From Solirubrobacterales bacterium (GTDB lineage: Bacteria; Actinomycetota; Thermoleophilia; Solirubrobacterales; Solirubrobacteraceae), in contig JAOPZO010000253.1 in NCBI GenBank assembly GCA_025964065.1, forward strand, positions 1 to 6,222: a DNA stretch of 6,222 nt. The letters are read 5' to 3'. The first letter of the stretch is position 1. Each line of letters starts with the position of its first letter. Position numbers and translations under genes: made by a program. This document shows positions 1 to 6,050 of this stretch, piece by piece. The notes under the pieces are model-generated. The model had not been told where the DNA came from. It ran no database searches and worked only from the letters and a program-made list of their open reading frames with translations.

Positions 1-66
1 GACCGCGGGCGCGCGCCCGTGCCGGAGCGCGAGCGCCGCGCCCTGCCCAGAGCGGGACACCGCCAT
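1..66 (-). CDS. 5' end of a leftward gene, product unknown (partial)
   Basis: Read leftward from an ATG at 66-64, 22 codons stay open to the window edge and translate as MAVSRSGQGAALALRHGRAP followed by AV. The reason to call it is the ribosome binding site: GAGGAGGG (complement of 73-80) places GGAGG seven bases before the ATG, the best Shine-Dalgarno in the left half of the window. The gene is divergent from the GT4 glycosyltransferase, with 100 bp between the two starts. The visible residues are Ala/Arg-rich and carry no recognisable motif, so no function can be assigned. Given the neighbours it may be another polysaccharide-cluster gene, but that is a guess. In such GC-rich DNA a short open stretch alone would prove nothing; the call rests on the Shine-Dalgarno and the divergent layout. 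Confidence 0.45.
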   Translation of the reverse strand, partial: MAVSRSGQGAALALRHGRAPAV

Positions 67-166
67 ATCGAGCCCTCCTCGCCGGCCGTCGACCCGAGGA
101 TCACCGTGTTGACGCGCACGGTCCTCCGGCACGCCGAGGGTCGGCACCGCTGCGAGACTGCCCGGC
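67..166. promoter_or_regulatory. Divergent intergenic region with inverted repeats
   Basis: This 100-bp gap separates the starts of two divergent genes and should hold both promoters. It contains a perfect 6-8-6 inverted repeat, ACCGTG (103-108) and CACGGT (117-122), and a perfect 5-3-5 repeat, GCCGA (133-137) and TCGGC (141-145). A TTGACG at 109-114 lies in the spacer of the first repeat and resembles a -35 box, but no convincing -10 box sits 16-18 bp downstream of it. The leftward Shine-Dalgarno is at 73-80. No Shine-Dalgarno is visible before the rightward GTG at 167. The regulatory role is inferred from position and symmetry only. Confidence 0.4.
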
Positions 167-1315
167 GTGGATCCGGACACGCTCGCCGCCGCGTACCCAC
201 GGGCGGCCATCTCCCACGAGTGGCTCACGGTCCCGGGCGGGTCCGAGAAGGTCGTGCTCGCCATCCTCGAGCTCCTCCCGCACGCGGAGCTCATCGCCTC
301 GGTCTACGACCCCGCCCCGTGGCCCCCGGAGCTCACGGGCCGGCCCGTCCACACGACGTTCGTGAACCGCATCCCGGGCGCGCGGACGCGCTACCCCAAG
401 CTCCTGCCGTTCATGGACGCCGGCTTCCGCCGCATGGACGTGTCGGGCTACGACCTCGTCGTCTCCTCGAGCCACGCGTGCGCGAAGAACGTCCGCGCCC
501 GCGACGGGAAGGGCGCGAACCACCCCGTCCACGTCTGCTACTGCCACACCCCGATGCGGTACGCGTGGGACCCGGGCTTCCTCGACGGGGAGGACCTCGG
601 CCGCGTCGGCACCACCGTCTTGAAGGCGCTCCTGCCGCAGCTGCGCCGCGCAGACCTGCGCGGCGCGAAGCAGGTCGACCACTTCGTCGCGAACTCCACC
701 GTGGTCGCCGCGCGCATCGCGGAGCACTACGGCCGCGAGTCGACCGTCGTGCACCCGCCCGTCGACGTCGCCGAGCGCCTGACCGCTCCGCGGCGCGCCG
801 CCGCCGACGCGCCGTACCTCTTCTTCGGCCGCGTCGTCCCGTACAAGCGCGCCGACCTCGCGGTGGAGGCCTGCCGCCGGCTCGGGCGCCCGCTCGTCGT
901 CGCGGGCGGCGGCCGCGACCTCGAGCGGGTGAAGGCGATGGCCCGCGGCGCGGACGTGACCTTCCGCGGCCGCGTCAGCGAGGCGGAGCTCGCGGAGCTT
1001 CTCGCGACCTCCCGCGCCCTGCTCTTCCCGGGCGAGGAGGACTTCGGGATCGTTCCCGTCGAGGCGCAGGCCGCCGGCCTCCCCGTCATCGGCAACGCGG
1101 ACGGCGGCGTGCGGGACTCCGTGGACGACGGCGTCAGCGGCGTGCGCTACACGCCGGGGGACGACCCGGCGGGTGCGCTCGTCGCGGCGCTGGAGCGCTT
1201 CGAGGGGCTCGCGCTCGACGAGGCGGCGGTGCGCGACAACGCGCGCCCGTTCGCCCCGGAGCGCTTCGCCGAGCGCTTCGGGCGGGTCCTCGCGGACGCC
1301 GCCCGAACGCGCTAG
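167..1315 (+). CDS. Glycosyltransferase family 4 (GT-B fold, retaining)
   Basis: This 382-residue cytosolic or membrane-associated enzyme probably transfers a sugar from a nucleotide-sugar donor onto a lipid-linked exopolysaccharide repeat unit. The N-terminal GT-B half starts with the acceptor-side pattern HEWLTVPGGSEKVV (17-30) and carries HVCYCHTPMRYAWD (122-135). Both are typical of GT4 enzymes from O-antigen and capsule clusters, many of them mannosyltransferases. The C-terminal half has GRVVPYKR (221-228), whose Arg222 and Lys227 are the usual donor-phosphate contacts, and the E-x7-E motif with Glu291 and Glu299 in EEDFGIVPVE. Length is normal for the family. GTG 167 is the only usable start, because an in-frame TGA lies at 110-112 and the next starts would cut the fold; it has no clear Shine-Dalgarno. 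The gene converges on the hydrolase gene. Donor and acceptor sugars cannot be read from the sequence. Confidence 0.93.
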   Translation: MDPDTLAAAYPRAAISHEWLTVPGGSEKVVLAILELLPHAELIASVYDPAPWPPELTGRPVHTTFVNRIPGARTRYPKLLPFMDAGFRRMDVSGYDLVVSSSHACAKNVRARDGKGANHPVHVCYCHTPMRYAWDPGFLDGEDLGRVGTTVLKALLPQLRRADLRGAKQVDHFVANSTVVAARIAEHYGRESTVVHPPVDVAERLTAPRRAAADAPYLFFGRVVPYKRADLAVEACRRLGRPLVVAGGGRDLERVKAMARGADVTFRGRVSEAELAELLATSRALLFPGEEDFGIVPVEAQAAGLPVIGNADGGVRDSVDDGVSGVRYTPGDDPAGALVAALERFEGLALDEAAVRDNARPFAPERFAERFGRVLADAARTR

Positions 1316-1318
1316 CTC

Positions 1319-2638
1319 CTAGATGCGGCGGGTCGCGCGGCCCGCCCAGCCCGCGCTCAGCCGGACCGTGAGCCCCCGCGTGCCGAGGGCGGCGGGGAGC
1401 ACGACGCGGTAGCGGCCGAGCCGGTCGGCCCCGAGCGTCGCGCGGTAGCGCAGCACGCCGCGCTGCTCGACGCGGACCGTCAGGAGCTCCGTCACCGAGG
1501 CCGTGCCCGAGACGACGAGCCGCCCGCGCGAGCCACGCAGCCGCAGCACGGGCCGCTTCGGGCGCGGAGTGGCGCCGCTCAGCGCGTTCTGAACGCCCGT
1601 GAGCGTCGGCTTGGCCTTCCCCTGCGCGTCGAAGAGGCCGAACGTGTAGCCCCCCGGCCCGTCGTCGAGCACGGCGAACTGGACGACGGCGGCGATCCAG
1701 GAGCGGCTCCTCACGCCCGAGATGACGTCTGCGGTCGCGCGTGAGGCCACGGCGCGCGACGTGCACGGCTGGTCGATCTGCACGGGCGGGCCGCCGCGGC
1801 GGTAGCACGTCGTGTAGCCGAACTCCGTGAGCCACAGCTGCTTCCGGTCGCCGTTGCGGCGCTGCACGGCGCGCGTGTTCCGGAGCCCGTAGAGCGTGAA
1901 GCGGTAGAACTGGACCGCGAGGCCGTCGTAGAAGCCCCTGATGCCCTCGTCGTACATGGCCTGGAGCCACTTGCCGTTCGTCCCGACGAACGAGCCGACG
2001 ATCACGGGGACCTCCGGCGCGACCGCCTTGAGCGCGGGGTAGAGCTGCTTGACCATCGCGACGTAGGCCTTCGCCTTGCCCGGGCCGGCCCAGTACTTCT
2101 CGTTGACCTGGTCGGGCTCGTTCCAGACCTGGAAGGCCGCGAGGCGGTCGGCGTAGCGCGCGGCGAGGAAGCGCCCGACGGGCACGATGGTGCCGGCCTT
2201 GGCCGGGCGGTACCGGGAGACCTCCGCTCGGCTGGCCTCGGGGCCGGAGCAGTCGCCACGCAGCTCGGCGGGGGCGGCCGAGGCCCAGCACGGGGTGCGG
2301 CTCAGCACGAGGAGCGTCCGCATGCCGCGGCGCGCGACGCCGTCGACCACGCGGTCGAGGGCGGCGACCGCGGCGGCGTCGCGCTCACCCTGGGCGCGGG
2401 GCTCGATGGCCGACCAGTCGGCTTGGATGCGGACGAGCCTCGCGCCGGAGCGCTCCGCGTGGTCGAGCGCGCGGTCCGTGGTCGCGGCGGGGACCTCGAC
2501 CCCCGCCGGGATGCCCTGGGTGCCGTAGAGCGCGGCGCCGGCCGTGGGCGCGGTGGCGGCCCCGAGGCCGAGGGTGGCCAGGACCGCGAGCAGCGCCGTG
2601 CGCCGCCGGACGGGCGGGGGGAGGGAGGGGGAGGACAC
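1319..2638 (-). CDS. Secreted clan GH-A glycoside hydrolase (GH39/GH5-like, PslG-type role)
   Basis: This 439-residue exported hydrolase has a (beta/alpha)8 catalytic domain. An N-terminal signal peptide (about 1-35) has RRR at 11-13, a hydrophobic LLAVLATLGLGAA core and a TAGA-like cleavage site; the arginines leave a Tat route possible. The acid/base glutamate is Glu174 in VWNEP (171-175) and the nucleophile is Glu272 in LWLTEFGY (268-275), each placed after a beta-strand as in clan GH-A. Cys117, Cys130, Cys278 and Cys292 could form disulfides outside the cell. Residues from about 362 form a beta-rich C-terminal module. The start is GTG 2638 with GGAG eight bases upstream; the frame is open further upstream but would bury the signal peptide. 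It lies 130 bp behind the Wzy/ligase-like gene on the same strand, so a matrix polysaccharide is the likely substrate, by analogy with PslG. The exact GH family is uncertain. Confidence 0.85.
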   Translation of the reverse strand: MSSPSLPPPVRRRTALLAVLATLGLGAATAPTAGAALYGTQGIPAGVEVPAATTDRALDHAERSGARLVRIQADWSAIEPRAQGERDAAAVAALDRVVDGVARRGMRTLLVLSRTPCWASAAPAELRGDCSGPEASRAEVSRYRPAKAGTIVPVGRFLAARYADRLAAFQVWNEPDQVNEKYWAGPGKAKAYVAMVKQLYPALKAVAPEVPVIVGSFVGTNGKWLQAMYDEGIRGFYDGLAVQFYRFTLYGLRNTRAVQRRNGDRKQLWLTEFGYTTCYRRGGPPVQIDQPCTSRAVASRATADVISGVRSRSWIAAVVQFAVLDDGPGGYTFGLFDAQGKAKPTLTGVQNALSGATPRPKRPVLRLRGSRGRLVVSGTASVTELLTVRVEQRGVLRYRATLGADRLGRYRVVLPAALGTRGLTVRLSAGWAGRATRRI

Positions 2639-2768
2639 GGGAAGGGCTCCAGTCGAGCGGAAGGAGCGCGGGAGGGTACCGCGGGCTCCGGCCGCTGGCT
2701 CCGCTTCCCGGTGCGCTTGCGAGGTGCCGCCCGGCTGGGCTCGGCGCGTGCTCGCGACCACCCGGAGC
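2639..2768 (-). other. Intergenic gap inside the leftward ligase-hydrolase unit
   Basis: These 130 bp lie between the stop of the Wzy/ligase-like gene and the GTG of the hydrolase. The only clear element is the hydrolase Shine-Dalgarno GGAG (complement of 2647-2650). I see no T-tract terminator and no convincing sigma-70 promoter. Co-transcription is therefore plausible, although the gap is long enough to hide a separate promoter. Confidence 0.4.
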
Positions 2769-4208
2769 CTAGGCGGGCAGCGGGGCGCGCTCGTCCTCGA
2801 CGGCCTCGCGGTGCGCGACCGCGAGGAGGCCGAGGACGGTCCCGAGCAGCACGCCGGACCGCGCGTCGGGACCCGTGAAGGTCGCGGTGGTCTCCGCGAC
2901 CGCGTAGCCCACGAGGCCGGCACCCGCCGCGAGGCCGGCGGCGCGGACCCGGGGATCCGGGTGGCTGCGAACGATCCGCGCGGCGGCCCACATCGCCGCG
3001 AGCACGAGCCACACGTAGCCGACGAGCCCGAGGATGCCGGTCTTCATCCACCACCAGAGCGAGGCGAAGTGGACGTAGTCGCGCGGGATGCTGCCGATGG
3101 AGAGCGGGTAGCGGGCGCGGTACTCGACGCCCAGCCCGAGCCCGGAGACCGGCGCCTCGCGGAGGCCCGCGAGGACGTTGCGGCGCTCGCCGATGCGGTA
3201 CCGGTCGTCCTTGCTCTGCGAGATCGCGGTCGGGTCGAGGGACGCCAGCCGCCCGCCGAGCCCGGTCGCGCCCGGCCCCGCGGCGGGCGTCAGGCCCGAG
3301 CCGACGCCGCTGCCGAGGGTGAGGAACAGCGCGACCGCGGTCGCGGCGAGCGCCGGCAGCCCGAGCCGCCGGCTCTGCCGCCCGATCGCGAAGAGCCCCA
3401 CCAGGACGAGCGCGAGCGCGGTCGCGACCCAGAAGCTGCGGCGGTAGGAGAGCACCAGGCTGGCGACCATCACGGGCCCCGCGCCGTACATCCAGAGCGG
3501 CAGCGGGAGCCGGCGCACCGTGGCCGCGACGACGAAGAGCGCGCCGAACATGCAGAGCGCGTTGGCCGGGGCGTTGTAGTACGTGAGCGCCTGTCCACCG
3601 ACGGAGCCCGCGGTCAGCCCGGTCGCGAGGGCGCCGAGCCCGGCGAGACCCTTGAAGGCGGCGAGGGCGAGGAGCGCGCCGAGCGCCGTCCGCAGCGCCA
3701 CGCGCAGCCCGACGACCTGCACGACGACGAACGGGAGGACGAGCAGCGGGATCGCGTGCCGCCCCGCGTTGACGATGGTCGTAGGCCCCGCGCCGGCGTC
3801 GTAGCCCGTCACCGTCCCGGCCACGAGCGCCAGCCCGAGGAGCACGAGCGGCGGACCGATCGGGCCGAGCGTCCCGCCCGACGTGCCCGTCGCCCGCCGG
3901 TGCAGGAGGGCCGCGGCGACCGCGAGCAGGACGAGCAGCTCGAGCGGGTCGAGCTTCGTCCCCGGGATGAGCTCGTAGAGGCGCGAGGGGACCGTGGACG
4001 GGCCCCAGTCCGGCTCGGGCTCGACGAGGATCGGGAGCGCGACGGCGACCCCGAGCGCCCACTCCGGGCGCGCCAGGAGCGCGAGCCCGGCCACGAGCGC
4101 CAGCGGCGCCACGATGGCGAGGACGCCGAAGCGGAGGGAGCCGACGAGCGCGAGCGCCGCCACGAGCGAGGCCACGAAGGCCGGGAGGGTGGTTCGACGC
4201 GAGGACAT
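2769..4208 (-). CDS. O-antigen ligase/Wzy polymerase family membrane protein
   Basis: This 479-residue polytopic inner-membrane protein has roughly ten or more hydrophobic segments, starting at about 10-46 and ending near 452-465. Family hallmarks are the SYRRSFW stretch (254-260) and the Wzy_C-like loop of about 335-400. In that loop RIGERRN (338-344) leads into PVSGLGLG (353-360), then YVH with His380, then LWWWMKTGILGL (384-395). In WaaL/Wzy-type enzymes the equivalent Arg and His residues are essential for joining undecaprenyl-PP-linked glycans. If the host is a Gram-positive-type actinobacterium without lipid A, polymerisation or wall/lipid transfer is more likely than classical O-antigen ligation. 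The start is ATG 4208; it lacks a Shine-Dalgarno, and the open frame upstream runs antisense to the kinase gene. It is the first gene of a leftward unit with the secreted hydrolase. Confidence 0.88.
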   Translation of the reverse strand: MSSRRTTLPAFVASLVAALALVGSLRFGVLAIVAPLALVAGLALLARPEWALGVAVALPILVEPEPDWGPSTVPSRLYELIPGTKLDPLELLVLLAVAAALLHRRATGTSGGTLGPIGPPLVLLGLALVAGTVTGYDAGAGPTTIVNAGRHAIPLLVLPFVVVQVVGLRVALRTALGALLALAAFKGLAGLGALATGLTAGSVGGQALTYYNAPANALCMFGALFVVAATVRRLPLPLWMYGAGPVMVASLVLSYRRSFWVATALALVLVGLFAIGRQSRRLGLPALAATAVALFLTLGSGVGSGLTPAAGPGATGLGGRLASLDPTAISQSKDDRYRIGERRNVLAGLREAPVSGLGLGVEYRARYPLSIGSIPRDYVHFASLWWWMKTGILGLVGYVWLVLAAMWAAARIVRSHPDPRVRAAGLAAGAGLVGYAVAETTATFTGPDARSGVLLGTVLGLLAVAHREAVEDERAPLPA

Positions 4209-4274
4209 CGTGGGGAGCGGCGCGCGGATGCTATCCGCCTCCGGGCCTCGACCCAGCGGTACGATCTCGCGCCG
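4209..4274. promoter_or_regulatory. Divergent promoter region with 15-bp palindrome
   Basis: This 66-bp gap separates the divergent starts of the Wzy/ligase-like gene and the Wzc-like gene. It holds a perfect 6-3-6 palindrome, GCGGAT (4224-4229) and ATCCGC (4233-4238) around GCT. On the minus strand the palindrome contains TAGCAT (4233-4228), a possible -10 box that would give a leader of about 13 bases to ATG 4208. On the plus strand TACGAT (4260-4265) is a possible -10 box that would start transcription about three bases before ATG 4275. Neither has a good -35 box, and neither gene has a Shine-Dalgarno. Position between two polysaccharide-machine genes makes a shared operator plausible. Confidence 0.45.
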
Positions 4275-5807
4275 ATGCCGAACCTGGAGCCGTCGACCGG
4301 TCCTGCGTCCTCGCTGACGACCGCGCTGCGCCTGCTCCGTGAGCGGTGGTGGGTGCTGCTGCTGTGCCTCGTGCTCGGCGCGGCGGCGTTCGTCGTGAAC
4401 GACTCCCGCAAGACGCAGCAGTACGAGGCGACGGCGACCCTCCTGTTCGGCACCACGGGCTCCAACGTCTCGAGCCTGCTGAACACCGCGGCCTCGAACA
4501 TCTCCGCCGACCCCCAGCGCGACCAGAGCACCACGCTGCTGCTCGTCGGCTCGAGCTCGGTCGCGGACCGGGTGAAGAAGGCGCTCGACTACCCCGGCCC
4601 GTCGAGCGACCTCGGCGACGCCGTCTCGGCGTCCGCCCGCGCCGACGCGAACCTCATCGACGTCACCGCGACCCACCCGGACCCGGCGCGCGCCGCGGCC
4701 CTCGCGAACGCGTTCGCCCAGCAGTACCAGGCGTTCCGGCGGGAGACCGACCGGGCCGGCCTGCGGCAGGGCATCGAGTCGCTCGCCGCGCAGTTCGCGG
4801 AGACGCCCGCGGCGCAGCAGGACTCCCTGCGGGACTCCATCGCCGCGCTCAAGGCCTCCGAGGCGACCACCACGGGCGGCGTCCAGCTCGTCGACCAGGC
4901 GACGGAGCCGACCGAGGCCGCGTCGCCGCGACCCAAGCGGGACGCCGTCCTCGGCGCGATCCTCGGCCTCGCGATCGGCGCCGTCCTCGTCTTCGGCGTC
5001 GACCTCGTCGACCGCCGCCTGCGCACCATCGGGGACTTCGAGGACGCCTTCCAGTCGAACACGCTCGTGGTGGTGCCGCTGCGCAAGCGCGAGCCGCGCA
5101 CGGCCGCGGAGCGCCAGGCCGCCGTCGAGCCCTTCCGGATGCTCCGCGTGAGCCTCGGGCAGGCGAGCGACCTCGAGACGCCACGGGTGGTGCTCGTGAC
5201 GAGCGCCGTCCAGGGCGAGGGCAAGTCGACGATCGCCGCCGGCCTCGCCCGCGCCGCCGCCTTCTCGGGCCAGCGCGTCGTGCTCGTCGAGCTGGACCTG
5301 CGGCGCCCGGCGTTCCAGCGGCTCTTCGAGGTGCCCACGGGCCAGCGCGGCCTCGCGAGCCTCCTGCAGGCCGAGGCGAGCCTCGACGAGGTCCTCGTGC
5401 ACGGCCAGCCCAACCTCCCGACGCTCGACGTCATCCCCGCGGGCGGCATGCCGGCCCGCAGCGCCGAGCTGCTGAGCGGCCCGTACATGCGCCGCGTCCT
5501 CGACGACCTCGCCGGGCGCTTCGACGTCGTGGTCCTCGACTCCCCGCCGCTGCTCCCGGTCGCCGACACGCACGCGATCCTCGACGCCGAGCGCGTCGAC
5601 ACCGTCGTCGTCGTCGCCAAGGCGCACTCCACGACGCGCGATCAGGCGACGCGCGCCCGGATGATCCTCCTGCAGCACGGCCGCGCGCGGTACGGGCTCG
5701 TGGTCAACGCGCTGCGGGACGACCACGGCACCTACGGCTACGAGTACGACGTCTCGGCGACGTCCTCCAAGCCGTTCGCCGGGATGCTCGGCTCCCGCTC
5801 GAGCTGA
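4275..5807 (+). CDS. Fused Wzz/BY-kinase polysaccharide co-polymerase (Wzc-like)
   Basis: This 510-residue inner-membrane protein would control chain length and export of exopolysaccharide by cycles of tyrosine autophosphorylation. The N-terminal Wzz part has TM1 at about 25-41, an extracytoplasmic segment (about 42-221) with YEATATLLFG (50-59), a short helical stretch around 155-196, and a PRPKR turn before TM2 (about 224-243). The external domain is short compared with the Gram-negative Wzc. The cytoplasmic kinase has Walker A SAVQGEGKST (310-319), Walker A' VELDLRRP (338-345) and Walker B VVVLDSPP (418-425). A small C-terminal tyrosine cluster (Tyr487, Tyr489, Tyr491) is followed by a 19-residue tail. 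The first acidic residue of Walker A' is Glu339 instead of the usual Asp. ATG 4275 places TM1 correctly; there is no Shine-Dalgarno and the transcript may be almost leaderless. It diverges from the Wzy/ligase-like gene. Confidence 0.93.
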   Translation: MPNLEPSTGPASSLTTALRLLRERWWVLLLCLVLGAAAFVVNDSRKTQQYEATATLLFGTTGSNVSSLLNTAASNISADPQRDQSTTLLLVGSSSVADRVKKALDYPGPSSDLGDAVSASARADANLIDVTATHPDPARAAALANAFAQQYQAFRRETDRAGLRQGIESLAAQFAETPAAQQDSLRDSIAALKASEATTTGGVQLVDQATEPTEAASPRPKRDAVLGAILGLAIGAVLVFGVDLVDRRLRTIGDFEDAFQSNTLVVVPLRKREPRTAAERQAAVEPFRMLRVSLGQASDLETPRVVLVTSAVQGEGKSTIAAGLARAAAFSGQRVVLVELDLRRPAFQRLFEVPTGQRGLASLLQAEASLDEVLVHGQPNLPTLDVIPAGGMPARSAELLSGPYMRRVLDDLAGRFDVVVLDSPPLLPVADTHAILDAERVDTVVVVAKAHSTTRDQATRARMILLQHGRARYGLVVNALRDDHGTYGYEYDVSATSSKPFAGMLGSRSS

Positions 5808-5825
5808 CCGCGCGGCCCGTTCCTG

Positions 5826-5853
5826 GTCGGCTGCCTGCACCGTGGCATCCGAC
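5826..5853 (+). terminator. Stem-loop after the Wzc-like gene, terminator-like without T-tract
   Basis: Nineteen bases after the stop codon, GTCGG (5826-5830) pairs with CCGAC (5849-5853). Inside it TGCC (5832-5835) pairs with GGCA (5844-5847) across a single mismatch, leaving an eight-base loop. The position suits a transcription terminator. There is no run of T after it, so it is not a canonical intrinsic terminator; GC-rich actinobacteria often have such hairpins. It could also be an RNA-stabilising 3' structure. Confidence 0.35.
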
Positions 5854-5921
5854 GAACGTCCAGGCTAGGGCCGCCGCGCTCCGCCGGGGGGCCGTGGTGC
5901 CGAAGTAGGGGACAGCAGGAA

Positions 5922-5955
5922 CCGCCGACGTCCTTCGGGACACCCGACTCGGCGG
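5922..5955 (+). repeat. Nested inverted repeat with UUCG-capped inner hairpin
   Basis: CCGCCGA (5922-5928) is perfectly complementary to TCGGCGG (5949-5955). Between them GTCC (5930-5933) and GGAC (5938-5941) close a TTCG loop; C(UUCG)G is an exceptionally stable RNA tetraloop. The element ends about 22 bases before the first aptamer helix. No T-tract follows. It may be a terminator that insulates the riboswitch from the upstream gene, a leader structure, or a DNA operator. Confidence 0.4.
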
Positions 5956-5969
5956 GCAGCACACCATCA

Positions 5970-6045
5970 AGTCAAAAGGCACCTCCGTCGTGAGGCGGGT
6001 CCGCAAAGCCAGGGGTCTCTCCGAGATCGGCCAGCTGCCAAGGGG
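5970..6045 (+). ncRNA. Cyclic-di-GMP-I (GEMM-I) riboswitch aptamer
   Basis: This is a class I c-di-GMP-sensing aptamer in the 5' leader of the following exported-protein gene. Closing helix P1 is GGCA (5978-5981) with TGCC (6036-6039). The first arm is TCCGTC (5984-5989) with GGCGGG (5994-5999) capped by GTGA, a GNRA tetraloop as the family requires for docking. Next comes the signature GCAAAGCC (6003-6010). The second arm pairs GCC (6008-6010) with GGC (6029-6031) and GGTCTC (6014-6019) with GAGATC (6023-6028). GGCCAGCTGCC (6029-6039) matches the usual 3' end of the family. The aptamer ends directly before the GGGGG Shine-Dalgarno (6042-6046), which favours control of translation; no separate terminator hairpin is seen. 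The match was made from memory of the consensus. Whether binding turns the gene on or off is not determined by the sequence. Confidence 0.85.
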
Positions 6046-6046
6046 G
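6041..6046 (+). promoter_or_regulatory. Shine-Dalgarno joined to the riboswitch
   Basis: AGGGGG lies four bases before the ATG at 6051 and one base after the 3' strand of aptamer helix P1. This closeness means formation of P1 could directly change ribosome access. It also fixes the start of the downstream gene. Confidence 0.7.
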
Positions 6047-6050
6047 AACG

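Larger units (their letters stand above)
5808..5969 (+). other. Intergenic region upstream of the riboswitch
   Basis: These 162 bp hold no supportable gene. The sequence carries two stem-loops, described separately (5826-5853 and 5922-5955), and should contain the promoter for the riboswitch leader. I could not pick a convincing -35/-10 pair in it. Short reverse-strand open frames across it have no Shine-Dalgarno and no recognisable protein motif. Confidence 0.4.

Noticed and set aside
109..114. TTGACG as the -35 box of the GT4 promoter
   Set aside because: No TANNNT-like sequence occurs 16-18 bp downstream, so a sigma-70 promoter cannot be supported from this hexamer alone.
19..1371. A 450-residue plus-strand open frame overlapping the GT4 gene, and reverse frames at 101-754 and 727-1095
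   Set aside because: They are Arg/Pro/Ala-rich products of GC bias. The GT4 frame at 167-1315 carries all the conserved motifs.
2639..2923. N-terminal extension of the hydrolase to 534 residues
   Set aside because: It overlaps the end of the ligase-like gene, is Arg/Ser/Pro-rich, and would bury a clear signal peptide that directly follows GTG 2638 and its GGAG.
2544..4274. Long plus-strand open frame antisense to the Wzy/ligase-like gene, in frame with the Wzc-like gene
   Set aside because: It is Arg/Glu/Gly-rich with no domain, and its codons are in exact register opposite the real gene. Avoidance of TTA, CTA and TCA codons in GC-rich genes keeps this frame open. The kinase starts naturally at ATG 4275.
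4209..5840. In-frame upstream extension of the Wzy/ligase-like protein to about 1023 residues
   Set aside because: The extension is the antisense of the Wzc-like gene, lacks hydrophobic segments or motifs, and would place a low-complexity charged domain before the first membrane helix.
5866..5893. GGCC-flanked GC-rich stretch considered as a second terminator
   Set aside because: Only the palindromic GGCC ends pair; the interior does not form a continuous stem and no T-tract follows.
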